Assembly (NCBI RefSeq): GCF_021155765.1
Contig: NC_060112.1
Coordinates: 20,398,001-20,462,000, forward strand
Length of the DNA: 64,000 nt
DNA from: Diprion similis
Lineage: Eukaryota; Arthropoda; Insecta; Hymenoptera; Diprionidae
Reading direction: 5' to 3'
Of the stretch, positions 33,797 through 45,497 are shown one piece after another. Within the stretch, counting starts at the first letter, position 1. Each line of letters opens with the position of its first letter. The notes beneath the pieces were generated by a model. It did not search any database. It saw only the letters and a program-made list of their open reading frames with translations, and was not told the origin of the DNA. Position numbers and translations under genes: made by a program.

Positions 33797-35389
33797 AATT
33801 GAGAGAAACAATTTTTGAAGGTACTTGAGTCCATATCATTCCTTGTATATCTAAAAAGTGCAGTATTATGTTCATTATATTGCTCAAATTAATGACAAAT
33901 TAGCACTAGTTCGAAAGTGCGATAGTTAGATAATGCTTGTCCAATGCATTCACCAAGGGCAGTTATCGTGATTCATTCTTTATACTGTAATCCCATGGAC
34001 TGAATCAGATGATCTCATGTAATAAGGACGAGGTTATTTTGGTTCCATATCAGCTTCATAAGCACGTCCGTGAAACATTAGAAATAACACATCAATTATT
34101 TTCATGACACTTTTAAACCAAAGAAATGGATAAAGTATAATCACCTACGATAGCCAAGTCCCTTATTTCCTAAACTGACCACTTATTATGTATCTATTTC
34201 CAAAACACTTGGAAAACAGGCTTAAGTGATATTCACTTGACGAACTCATAAATCAAGAAACCAACTGATTTACATTGGCTTTCAAGCATCATAAGCAATC
34301 CAAAACTTAATCTTAGAATTTGTCACTAACCACTTGACTGAATGTATGGAAGGATAGCGATGTTACTAATGTTATACATTCACAGTTGAATTTATTTTCT
34401 CTAAGATTAAAATCCAGATACCTAATTACTATTAATCATGCATCTGTTAGGTTTATTTTTACTTGTGAAATAGTACCTGTATTTCAAAAAGAATTGGTAT
34501 GAAACCCAATTTGCTAAACAGTCATGTTTTTGTTTAGAATCAAAATTTAATTCTGTATTATATCTACCAAATTTCAACACTAATGCGCTAATGTGAAATA
34601 GTATAAATTTTGCAGAAAAAAAATGTAATGATTATAATATCTCAAAGTCAATAGCTACATGTCATGTTACTGTAAAGTAATTGTATCAAACTAATCCATG
34701 TGTTTCAAGTGGTATTATTTGTTACTTAATATTTACAGCCACCGTTCACGTAATTTTTACAATACCGCTTTTCATATTCCCAAATATTGAATTTAATATT
34801 TTTTGTGCATATCGCTTCTGGTTACTTTTCACCAATCACATAGCATCTAATAATATCATGAGTGTATATCATAAGTATTTACGATATTTTATTGAAACTC
34901 GACGTATCTGGTCATATGGAGAGTACTCAGGATTAATTTATATCTGTGATAGCGGTAGAAAAACACAGGAAAACAAAGCCAATTAAGATATATGTTTGAT
35001 TGTCATCTTGACTCTGGTAGGTTCATATATAAGTACACTTACAAATCAAATTGCAAAGAGTTTCTGCAGTTCAGGATCCTCATCACAACCAGAGAGGTCG
35101 TATTTGCTGCTCATAGTAAATTCACGACTTTAGTTCATTTATTGCTCCATACGTCTAGTTTCACATTATATTATTTCTAATTCGAGCGGAAAATCTACTA
35201 ACATAAATGTAAGTCAAATTCTTTTTTATTATATTTACTGCAACTTGCATTTTTGTGACATTTTTTTTTTCAACTTATAACTGAACTTTAGAATACAGTT
35301 TCATCATATAGAAAATAATAATTAAAATTTACATTGGGATTAATGATTTTTACAGTGAACTTTAGACTGGCTTTGAAATTTTGCAAATA
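33797..35389. other. Intergenic region, no gene seen
   Basis: AT-rich sequence between two plus-strand genes. Open frames of 62 and 101 codons near 34.7-35.2 kb have no domain, no codon pattern like the neighbours and no splice partners. I treat them as chance. Confidence 0.5.
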
Positions 35390-37634
35390 ATGCTTAGATT
35401 GTGTATGCTCCTGTGTTTGTTGGGTCCGTCATGGGGCTACGAGGTGGAACAGATTACTGAGCCCCTTTTGTTGGGCGAAGGCCCACATTGGAATGCATTG
35501 ACTCAGTTGCTATACTTCGTAGATATTACTAACTCAACCATTCACGTTTATGATCCTTCAACTGGCGTTCACAACTATACTTCACTTGGTAAGAAATTTT
35601 GGTAAAATTCAGATCCATAGACATTAGCAAGTGAAATTTAATGGAGTTAACAATATTCAACTTATGGTTTTGCAAAATGAAATCAATCTGTCGGATACGA
35701 AATAGTTCATTCATATATAAATTATTTCTTGTAATCAGGTGCATTATCCAAAATCAGAATCAACATATTATTAATACCTATTAACAGATTAGTTAAAGCG
35801 ACAAGCATTTTAATCTTATGCATTATTCATGACTAAAATAAAATCGTAATGTCTTGAATGTTGGGAATGGTCAGTTTCAATAGACAAGATGGAATAACAT
35901 AATAAGCTTCATCATATTTTGATAGGAAAGACAAGAGATTGAATTAAAAAAGACTTGAATGATTATACCAGGTATTTATGAAATAAAAAATTAATTTGCA
36001 CAATCACGTAAATGATACAAAGGTGCTTATTTTTTGATACGAGAAACTGATTGATCTCGCTTACCGATGTCCGTTTTGTCGAATGATAACAGGATTGATA
36101 GCAATAATCGCAGCACACTGATTAAATGATATCTTACGATGAAAGGAATGGGCAAATACAAATAAATAGTGTAGGTGTGAACGATTCTCAGCCAATGCGA
36201 GTGAAAAATATTGATTTATTTGCTGATTCAATATTTCTGTTAGATTACGTCAACAATCAAGGCTATCCTAACGATGTGGTATTTTCTTATTTTTTAGACG
36301 GTGGGGCTGTAACTTTTATCATACCGATAGCAGGAACAACAGATGAATTCTTAATTTCAACAGAATTAGATATAAGACATGTTATATGGGATGGACAGCA
36401 GGATTCAACGCCAACATCAACAATTATTTATAGCGCAGTACAAGATTCAGATGGTTCTAGATTTAATGATGCAAAAGTAGACCGCTCTGGAACCCTTTGG
36501 GCAGGTAAACATGGGATTCTGTATAAAAACATTCATATGAAGTCATTTTATCACACAAAGTCGAGAATCAGTTTTATAAGATTTTGCTTGTTTTTTCCTG
36601 ACTCTTATTTGAACCAACAATATCTTTGAAAAATAATGTGCGTTTCTTTTTTTTAATTGGCATTGAGAAATTTTGCGGATATGTGATTGTGAATTGATTA
36701 ATTCCACAGCACATCGATTTATTTTAGCAATTGAATAATTTGAAATGATCATTTATTTACAGGAACCATGGGATCAGAGTCTGAGGTTGATGAAGTAACA
36801 GAGAGAACTGGGAAATTATACAGGGTAACCCCATATACCTCAATTACAATACAATTAGAAGATCTTTTGATTTCAAACGGTTTAGCATGGTCTGCGGATG
36901 GAACTATCATGTATTACACAGACACTGGCGATAATACGATTGATTCCTTCGATTTCAATGCAACTGCTGACAATCCATTGAGTAAGTTGGAGTCCCTTTC
37001 AATTATCTATATGCCCTAAAAACTTAGTTTTAAATTCAAGTAAATAATGTAAAAACCTGTTTAGGCAATAGACAGCGCTTATTCAATTTTACTGAACAAG
37101 CAATAAATGGTACTAGCGACGGATTTACAATTGATACTGATGGAAATCTTTGGCTGGCATGCTATGGTGGATACCAGGTAAAAATATCTGAAATTTTACG
37201 TCGGACGATGAAATATCGAATAACTATAGAATTTGCATTCTGTCAATGATTAGTCTTATAAATCTGCAAATAATTCATGGGATGTAACTGAATAGGTGAT
37301 AGTTGTGAACCCTACAAACGGTTCATTACTGATGTCTATTCCACTCAACTCTTCAAAAGTGACATCATTAGCTTGGGGTGGACCAGAATTGGATGAATTA
37401 TATGTAACCACCGCGAAAAAGGGTTTGTCAGATGATGAGCTTACTAATTATCCTGAGAGTGGAGCAACTTACAGAATAACAGGGCTTGGATCAAGAGGCT
37501 ATGCTGGAGACAACTATGTGATGTACACGACGACAACAACAACAACAACAACATCTGATTCAAATTCTCTGCATTTGATAAAGATTTCTACTTTTATTTA
37601 TGCATTCATTATCTTAATACTCACTTGTAGTTAA
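35390..37634 (+). CDS. Secreted SMP-30/regucalcin-like protein with hydrophobic tail, 358 aa
   Basis: A six-bladed beta-propeller of the SMP-30/gluconolactonase family (regucalcin, luciferin-regenerating enzyme); members are metal-dependent lactonases or esterases. Exons: 35390-35588, 36298-36504, 36763-36981, 37065-37177, 37296-37634, all in phase. Four metal ligands are kept by motif: Glu in LLGEGPHW, Asn in SRFNDAKVD, Asn in LISNGLAWS and Asp in GTSDGFTID. Unlike cytosolic regucalcin (299 aa), this copy starts with a signal peptide (MLRLCMLLCLLGPSWG). It ends with a run of nine Thr, a linker and a hydrophobic segment (FIYAFIILILT), which suggests a GPI anchor or type I membrane tail. N-glycosylation sites (NST, NYT, NGT, NSS) agree with secretion. 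Start: the first true ATG; the frame further upstream opens with TTG. The substrate is unknown. Confidence 0.9.
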
Positions 37635-39239
37635 TGCTGAAAATAACTCTCATTATATTTATTGCAAAACCATCAAAACTGCTAGATTAACATTTGTGGT
37701 ACATACATGATTGAAGGCATGGTTTTAGATTAGTCTCTTTTTATATTGAATTAATACAACCATTACTCGGTATGCATTATTACTTTTTAACTGGCAACAC
37801 TATTAATGTATCTGATTTCACAATATTGTAATACCATTTGTACTTCACCTTTCTTTACCCTTCTGAATTATGATGGCATAGATTACCTGTTTATTGCTTG
37901 TATGTAACTACCAATAATTATTAATATAACACAGAACCACTAACAAACACAAAACAATTCCAAAAATATAGTGAAAATTTATTATATCCATTTACACATA
38001 TTACTAGCATTGGTAGTGAAGTTTCAATTTACTGACTCTATTGAAATGCAATAAAAATATCAATCAAGTGAAATCTGGATGAAAGAAATTCTCCAGTTGA
38101 ACTGGTTTAAGATTTCTTAACTTTCAAAAAAACTAATGTGGGATTATACCAACCAGACATGTACAATATTTTGTTAATATCTAAATTAATTAATTGTCAG
38201 GGAAAAATAAATAATTTATGTATTTTATTGATATAATGTTGAATGATTAACATTTACATTGTTTGACTTAACAACAAGCAACAATATAAATTATAAAAAG
38301 TCTTGACTATCCCCTTCCCAAGCACATATTTATTTCTACAGCGATGATTGCTTTCAATACTTTGTATTTGCAACCAGTAATCGCATGTTTGCTTAGTTAT
38401 AGTTTGAAGAATTTGCAAGCATTATTATGAAAATGTTATTGGTAAGTAGCTAAAAAGAAAATTCATGAATTTAGTCTACTCAAAATCATGGGTAATGGTT
38501 GATAACATGATAATCATATTTATAGTTTTAAATACTTTTTTTATATTATTTTTTTTTAATTGTATAATATATTTGTCTTGTATCTTCAGTCTTCACTGAG
38601 TTCTCTAATCCCCTTCTCCGAATTCACGACCATCTTCAAGATTCCTCAACTTTTTAAATATTAGTTGCGATCTATTTCACAAATAACATGTTTTTTATCA
38701 TTCCATAATTTTTCATTCATTACTCTAACTAGCAGATTAAATTAATACGAGAGACAAGCAAAGTTGCCGCATTCCCCCGCCCTGTCTTCAAAGGTTTAAA
38801 TGTAGGCAAACTTCTGTTCGAGTTGACAAAATGAAATTGTTAATATATTTCGAATGATCCAAACTTGACCTTACCTTTGACTAGTTCAATCAAGATCTAT
38901 AAAACTATTAACTGTAAAAACTTGATTGACTTGCTCGCTTCTCAATGTTAGAAGTTACAGTCTTATAAGAAAAAAGTACTACCGACTACCTGAAGATGGT
39001 TATTTCATTTTTCTTTAATTTAACAGTATTTTATTTTACCTATTAACAGGTATCCCAAATGGTGTAGTTCAAGTTATGAGAAATGGAACATAAAAACATA
39101 ATCAAGATATTCGTGAAACTTAAAGCAAATGTATAACAATTGAAAGTATGTTCCTATTAAGGGTGTACAACTTATTGTATAAGGCTTCACTAATTCTCCC
39201 GCTTTTATTATTGAACGATATTTATGTAGTGATCTATTC
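37635..39239. other. Convergent intergenic region, no gene seen
   Basis: This holds the 3' ends of the regucalcin-like gene (+) and the SET gene (-). It is AT-rich with no exon chain. TTTATT at 39204-39209, the complement of AATAAA, is the likely poly(A) signal of the SET gene, about 30 bases past its stop. Confidence 0.5.
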
Positions 39240-40010
39240 TCAGATAATTGGGTGATGTGGTAAATAACGAACGCAGTTGGAAGAACCGCAAAGGCAGGGC
39301 GTATCACTAAGATTGTGGACGGAATTTGCTTCTTCCCCCGCGTAATTGAAGGTAATTTCTTTACCTTCTCCTATATCACTTGACGCGAATAAACATAATC
39401 TAGGCACTATTCCTTCTATTCTAACTGGCACGAGGGTAGCATTAGGTTCACAGCTATGGTTACAATATCGGCCGATATTTCCAAAAAACTTTGGATCAAT
39501 ACAAGTTTTTATAGTTCGATCAATTAAATGCTCAGAAACATTCAGAACATAATTCATCGATTTTCCACGTTTGTTCGCCTCTACTCTGTGTTTTGCCTCC
39601 TCTAGTCCTATTACCTCACCAGCATATTCACAGATGAATTGCCCCTTTTTAATTGTTTTCATAGTTTTCAAACCATAACCCTTCAATTCCGTCTGTGACA
39701 CTAATAAACAATCCAACGGACCATGTTGTACTAGTCTGTTGCCGCAATTATTGCGGCACTTACAATGTTCATTGCACTCAACAATGGGGCCTGATATTTT
39801 TTCATCTAAAATACAGTTGTTTACATAATTAACAGAAAAACGAGTGCAGGAACAATTTTCCATGCACATCTCATTACACATGCAACCGCTTGAAAATTCA
39901 GATTCAAATTCGTCGAGATCTACACCCGGTCCGGGTATATTTTTTACAATGTAAATAATATCGGCCTGTACATGTTCGTACAGATCTTCACAACCTTTCG
40001 CTTCCATCAT
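39240..40010 (-). CDS. SETMAR-type SET-domain histone lysine methyltransferase, 256 aa
   Basis: A single uninterrupted exon coding for pre-SET, SET and post-SET. The pre-SET has the Cys cluster of a zinc triad (GCMCNEMCMENCSC, CKCRNNCGNRLVQHG). The SET domain has GYGLKTMKTIKKGQFICEYAGEV, the cofactor and active-site motif NHSCEPNA and the catalytic Tyr in EITFNY. The post-SET CXCX4C is CLCGSSNC. The organisation and the spacing from the QHG segment match the methyltransferase half of human SETMAR, which is reported to methylate H3K36. The mariner transposase part found in primates is absent, as expected outside primates. There are no introns, unlike every multi-exon neighbour. It lies 144 bases downstream of the TraB gene on the same strand. 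Function at H3K36 is inferred from family only. Confidence 0.9.
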   Translation of the reverse strand: MMEAKGCEDLYEHVQADIIYIVKNIPGPGVDLDEFESEFSSGCMCNEMCMENCSCTRFSVNYVNNCILDEKISGPIVECNEHCKCRNNCGNRLVQHGPLDCLLVSQTELKGYGLKTMKTIKKGQFICEYAGEVIGLEEAKHRVEANKRGKSMNYVLNVSEHLIDRTIKTCIDPKFFGNIGRYCNHSCEPNATLVPVRIEGIVPRLCLFASSDIGEGKEITFNYAGEEANSVHNLSDTPCLCGSSNCVRYLPHHPII

Positions 40011-40154
40011 TATAATGAACTTGGGTCAACAAATTTGAAGCAACTCAATAGATACTTCAGAAGAAAGCAGCACAGAAATTAAAAGAAAGAAAAATATTTG
40101 ATTGAGATAAAAATGCGTTAACAAATGGTGGATGAACGACAGCAGAGACTTTGT

Positions 40155-43100
40155 TTATCGAGTAGCACTGACCTTCCAAAAGCCTCCGACCGATGACTTG
40201 AGTGATTGAATAGTTTCGCCAGATGGCATTGGAATTATCTTATATCCGATGAAAATGATAGCACCGACAAATGAAGCTTTCACAGTGAAACGTAAAACTT
40301 TGCTTGACAGTGATGGTGGAGGTATTCTGTAAGAATAAAAGTAACAGGAAATTACAATAAATCATTTTATAATTTTTTAACTTCATATTTTGGTCAAGTC
40401 TCAGATTGAATTAGAGCTTTAAAATGTAAAAAATGAAGGTTTTTGGCGCTTTCTGAAACAAGAAAAAATGTTCGCAGTGCTGGGTCAAGGAATGTTTATA
40501 AATTTGGTATTTCGAAAGTTGACTGACCTTAAAATAGGTGGAATTTCGGACGTCTTCACTTTGCCCCAGTGTTGCACAATTCCAGATACATGTCCGATTC
40601 CGACAACACCTACTACTCTAACCGGCATGAAGCTGGTTGCAGTGCGTTGTGGGAGACATGCCAGTTGAAGTGAGTGAGTCAGGTAGAGATCCCGTTCCTT
40701 TACAAAAACTTCGCCTAGTATCGGAAACTCCCCAGTCATCTCAGCAAGCATCTCTTCCAATAAATCTCGGCGTTTGCAACGTTCAACTTCTTCCTTACTT
40801 ATTGGTCCTGTTGATGCCAATAAATGCCATCCAAGTTTCAGAGTCTGCCACCAAGACAGCGAGCTCAGTGCTCTCTGAATAGTTATATTGATTGGCCGAT
40901 CACCCATATGTACCAAACAATTTGGCACATTCTTTGCCTGGTTGAATGTAATAAAAAATCATTAGTGATATTTTTATGGTAGAAAGAAGACTGTGAAGTT
41001 TCTTGTTATCTTATATCAACAGGCTCTGTACCTCGGCAAAAGCTCGACGAAACTCTCCACCAGGAGCCATTCCAAGCTCCTTAGTAAGACGAGCAGACAT
41101 GTTCAACAAAAGAATGTACATCAGTCCATTAAAAAGCCCATTTTGTTGAATTGTATTGCGGATATTTTCTGGAAGTGAACGATGATTGTCTTATCAGTTG
41201 AAATGATAAGTTTTGAGGTATTGTTTATTTACTCTCTTAGTAGATACGAGTACGCAGGTGTCATTTATATGACACGAAAAAAGTCAATAATAGGATACAA
41301 TTAAATATTTCATACATACCAAAACTAAGTTTCTGTGCCTCTTCAAGTATTGTCTTTTCGTCAAGTTGTAAAATATTGACCCTAGCTTTACAGAGTTCGA
41401 CCATGACTATGTGAGGTTGAACGGCCTGAATCATCTGTAAGAATATAAATTGTGATCAATACATCATAATGTCTTTCTGAATACTTAATATATATATTAT
41501 CAAGTACCTTAGCAACATCGTTTTGACTTTCCGTACTGAAATGTGCTGTTCCCACAAGATACAATTTGCTTCCGCTAGACGCTGTAAGTAACGTTACTGT
41601 CTCTGGTAAATTATTATCAATGGAAGTATCATATTCCTTATGATCAGTATTGCGTGTAGATTCTCCAGCATCGCTGTCATATTCTGGACTGGAGCCGATG
41701 CTTTCTGCAATCAATTAAGTAAATTCATACTACATACTTGAGTCACAAATCAATATTAGAAAACATCGTGGAACCACAAACAGTCTGCAATTTAATTTTG
41801 AGTGTCGGATACACATATTGGCACACCTTGAAATTTTTTATATTTACGTATCTTTCTATAGTAAGACGGCATGGTTAGATCTATTACAATACACGATATG
41901 ATAAGTGCTATGTAGAATAGAAATTATGTCTGTAGTTCAGCATTGATTTCATTATCCTATTAGTTGTCTGTTATATACCTATGTGAAGCCATACCAATTC
42001 AATAAAGAATCAGGTACCCGAAGCGACTTATACATTGCACAGTTAGAAGGAACATCAAATCTCAATATATACGTCAGTAGATATCAGGAACTAATCAATC
42101 TGATTTACTGCCATTTTTATGAGTTTGGTATTCAACTGCTTTTCAATATATAAAATGTTGACATCGTGCAGTTAACAAACTGCATCATTAGAATTCGTAT
42201 TTCAAGTGCTTGCTATTGAGATTGGTAATTGTTTCAAAATTACAACTTGCGTAATTTTTAAGGTGTAACGATTATTTATATCAATCTTGACAAGGAGATC
42301 ATGTGAAGTGCAAGAATAAGTATTTACAAGCCTAAGTGTTGTTTGCATGTTATTTACAGGGTGTCCAGTTATTTGTGAAAACGTAATTCCCTGAGAATAC
42401 TAGGTTTTCCAGACAAGAATCATTATTTATTCAGTTTACTCTCGTGTAAACAATAAATGAAAAATACAATAGTCATACAAACAAAAATGTTCTATATTTG
42501 ACTAGAGCACAGCTCATTGGAAGGTAAATTTGTAAAAATTCGTTAGCACGTACAATTTTTAAGACATCAGGGCTTCGTTCATGACCATTGCCTAAAAGTT
42601 GCAAGGACCTTTTTTTTCTCACCAAATGGATGAATTTTTATAAACCTAGGATGAAAATTAGTATATTACAGATACGACATGAAATTCCCTGAGATTTCCA
42701 GGTTTTTTCCAAGGGATGTCAAATTCCCTGAGAATTCCCTGATTCCGTAATTTCTATAAATACTGGACATCCTGATTTAGCAAAAATACTAGACCACGAC
42801 TTTTGTTCTTAGGTTTGACTGAGTATATAAAAGGTACTAATACAACGTGATTGCAGATATATGCCAAAATATGATGCATTATGTATCTTTGATAAACTAA
42901 AACAGCAAATATAATCTACAACATTTCTGTTACAATGGATGGAAAATCTTGATATAGAATTTAAAATAAATTACACTAACCATGTTCACCGTTATCATCG
43001 ATAACGACGATTTCACTGTCAGGTGATTCTGTGCGTTTACGTTTATTGCCAGTATCTTGATCAGTTTCATGAGTTTTATCATCAGGAATTGACACGGGGA

Positions 43101-43317
43101 ACGCCTGTGGTATCACATCATCTTGAGAAGCAGATTGACCGCCAGATTCTCCTGCAAGGAAGGCCTCGGTCAATGCATGTGTCTTCTGACCAGGGTTCAG
43201 ATTGTGATCACCCCTTTCAGTCATCACAGTGAGGTGCTCATCTTCTGAAGTTTGTGGTAAAGTTTGCCTCTTAAAATCCCCAATGAGAGGCTCTTTAGTT
43301 TCATCTTGTTGTGACAT
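40155..43317 (-). CDS. TRABD: TraB-domain protein (TRABD-like), 6 exons, 455 aa
   Basis: Animal TRABD homologues are related to the bacterial pheromone-shutdown protein TraB; the human protein is linked to mitochondria and its biochemical role is unclear. Exons: 43317-42981, 41704-41508, 41434-41320, 41168-41032, 40937-40528, 40326-40155; phases agree. The first about 115 residues are acidic and disordered. The TraB domain starts at LYLVGTAHFSTES and continues through HIVMVELCKARVNIL, MYILLLNMSARLTKELG, GGEFRRAF, MGDRPINITIQRAL, and GVVGIGHVSGI. All are conserved family blocks. The C-terminus has a single hydrophobic segment (ASFVGAIIFIGYKII), a likely membrane anchor. A 418 bp transposon sits in intron 1. 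Confidence 0.92.
42357..42774 (-). mobile_element. 418 bp non-autonomous DNA transposon, copy B
   Basis: The same family as copy A at 21625-22042, in opposite orientation and exactly the same length. Termini are CAGGGTGTCCAGT and ACTGGACATCCTG; a 5 bp duplication ATTTA flanks it. It lies in the first intron of the TraB-domain gene. The two copies differ at scattered bases and small indels, so they are not a recent duplicate. Confidence 0.82.
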
Positions 43318-43683
43318 TATTGCTTCAAACTATGTAATCAAAAACATATCCAATAATTAGTTAAACCGCAAGATTTCATATTATCATCTATATGGTGATT
43401 TCAATCAACCTTTTAATTCTCCAAGATAGATCAAAGATATGGTCAATAAAAAGAAAACCCTTATCAGCGTTATGTTACTGCCCTAATGGAAAGTTATCAT
43501 ACGTATTATATTTTGAAGCATGCAGATATGCCGTCAAGTCAAAGTACTAGTATATTTAAGCAAATTAAATTTCCATAATGTTTTGAAATTAGTGAGACTC
43601 TGTCAGTAAATGATATGGTGCCAAAAGAAAATATACTGAAATGAATGTTGTTGCGGTTGAAGATACCATGTTTTTATAAGTTT

Positions 43684-43761
43684 CACATTTCTATTTTTTT
43701 TTTTTTTTTTTTAAACCATCAGGTATCTGCCCTCAGGCTATGTCCCAACACATTTCTATTT
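43684..43761 (-). mobile_element. Poly(A)-tailed retroposon remnant with 13 bp target duplication
   Basis: A run of 19 T (43694-43712) precedes about 36 bases of unique sequence. The whole is flanked by the 13 bp direct repeat CACATTTCTATTT (43684-43696 and 43749-43761). Read on the minus strand it is a 5'-truncated insert ending in poly(A), the mark of LINE-driven target-primed insertion. The parent family is not identifiable from so little sequence. Confidence 0.75.
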
Positions 43762-45386
43762 CTATTTCACAGATCAGTGAAAACTTTGAAAACCAAAGTG
43801 ACTATGAGATAATGTGAGCATAGGTCTTGATTACCTTGAAATGGGTCAACAGTCTTATCATTTAGCGAAAAGATGCTCACATTAGAAAAGCAACTCTATT
43901 GTAAAAATACCTATATAGGCGTTTTCGTGAATCAGAATGAAAACTACTTTAACATTGTTACTCCAAACTATAATACACCTAGAATACGAGAAATTTTAAT
44001 GATCTAGTGAATAAACATGTGATTTTAAAGGGTCCATATTGCGCAATGGTATAACCTCATTTCGTGTTGTAGCATACATACTTGGGCGAAAATGAGAGGT
44101 ACTATTTGACGGCGGACTTTGACGATTACTGAGAATGATTTGTTAGCTGTCTGTGATTTTTATCAATGATTTACGTAATATAAAAAATTTAAGCAATTAA
44201 AGACTCAAGAGAGTGGTAATAAGCGATGGTAATATGGTTGAAAAAAAGAAACACCAAAAGTAACGTAGACACGTACTGACCTTGAACCAACAGGTTTAGC
44301 ATTAAAGGTGAATATTTAGAACTTATTTCCGCGGATTAGTTTCTACTATCAATTTCGAAGCAGAAACTAAAATTTAGATTATGAATACGATTAGGAATGA
44401 CAAATGCAAATAATGGTTATGCATTTTCTAAATGGGAATCGTGGATGCAGCCATTGAGTTGTCAATGCAACCAAAGCGGCGCTACCTGTATTGTCAAGAA
44501 GAAATGAGGTTATGTTATTTCAGGCATTTCTTATTGCATATGAAGCCGTGTTACATACACATGTATGAATCTGTGCTATGCATTAATGACTAGGGGGTCA
44601 CCATAGTATGCATCAATGTTACTACAAAGAGAAGATTAATCCAGGTTATTACATTATTACAAATCAGTTTGTTTTCCATCAAACGGTATATAGTAATTCA
44701 TGGCATTCGCGACATTCATGCCATCCTCACTTACAGCATATGTTTGAATGTAAATAGCATGTATAGTAGTGATTCATTATTTTTTATTACCAAAAATAGT
44801 ATCGAGCCTAGGCAATATCATCACTCAACCAAAGGTCTGATTTAAATCCTTATATTCATACATAAGTTTTACTGTGAAATAAATTGGATGTTAAAAATTT
44901 AATAAGTTTAATTGAATATCTGTAATAAATCAAGTGATCGCAATGAATGAGTTTCTACCACTGCATTATATACTCATGTTCAAATTCTAATAACTGGAAC
45001 TCGTAGCATCATGAATGATTATTTTCGTGGATATGCGATCAAATATATACCACTAACTTGAATATTGTAGTGCCAGTGCTGCTGACGTACTTGTTATGCA
45101 TAAGTCATTCACAGGCTTTATTTGCACGTACAAAGAAACATGGACAAAAATGACTTTTAACATATATTTATTATGTAATTCAATGTTTGCGAATCGTACA
45201 CCTCATATGATCCTTAAGTTTTCTCACATATAAGTTGTATAAGTACAAGTATAAGTTGTTATCTTGAGCTATATTTTTTCTTAAATATAATCTTATCCAA
45301 GCAGTAATGAATGCATGTTTAGTTTCTTGTGCAAATTGAAAGGAATGAAAATATCTTCTATATGTTGTAAAGAAAGCAATTTTATT

Positions 45387-45497
45387 TTAATGGACTTTCC
45401 CTGGCCCAACTCTAGTAGGACAGCAATTGTTAGTTACTTTATTTTTATCTTCTACTTTTCTCCCATTTTTTTCACCTTTGGGAATATTTAAGGCCAT
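45387..45497 (-). CDS. Unrecognised 36-codon open frame with poly(A) signal
   Basis: It reads MALNIPKGEKNGRKVE and onwards to NNCCPTRVGPGKVH before a stop, with AATAAA overlapping the stop region. The frame is open a few codons further upstream (KFPVLWDK) to a possible acceptor near 45522. The composition (Gly, Pro, Cys, charged residues) is unlike chance AT-rich reading. It could be the last exon of a small gene or a decayed retrocopy. I do not recognise the family. Confidence 0.3.
   Translation of the reverse strand: MALNIPKGEKNGRKVEDKNKVTNNCCPTRVGPGKVH

Noticed and set aside
34681-34986. Plus-strand open frame of 101 codons
   Set aside because: AT-rich, no domain, no start context or splice partner, and no resemblance to neighbours.
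36126-36297. Open frame continuous with the second exon of the regucalcin-like gene
   Set aside because: Joining exon 1 to the acceptor at 36297 gives the family sequence in phase; the upstream part has no family similarity and is intronic.
44040-44110. Possible tRNA-like segment (GCGCAATGGTATAAC)
   Set aside because: The sequence does not fold into a cloverleaf and lacks a T-loop GTTCRA; only a short imperfect stem is present.
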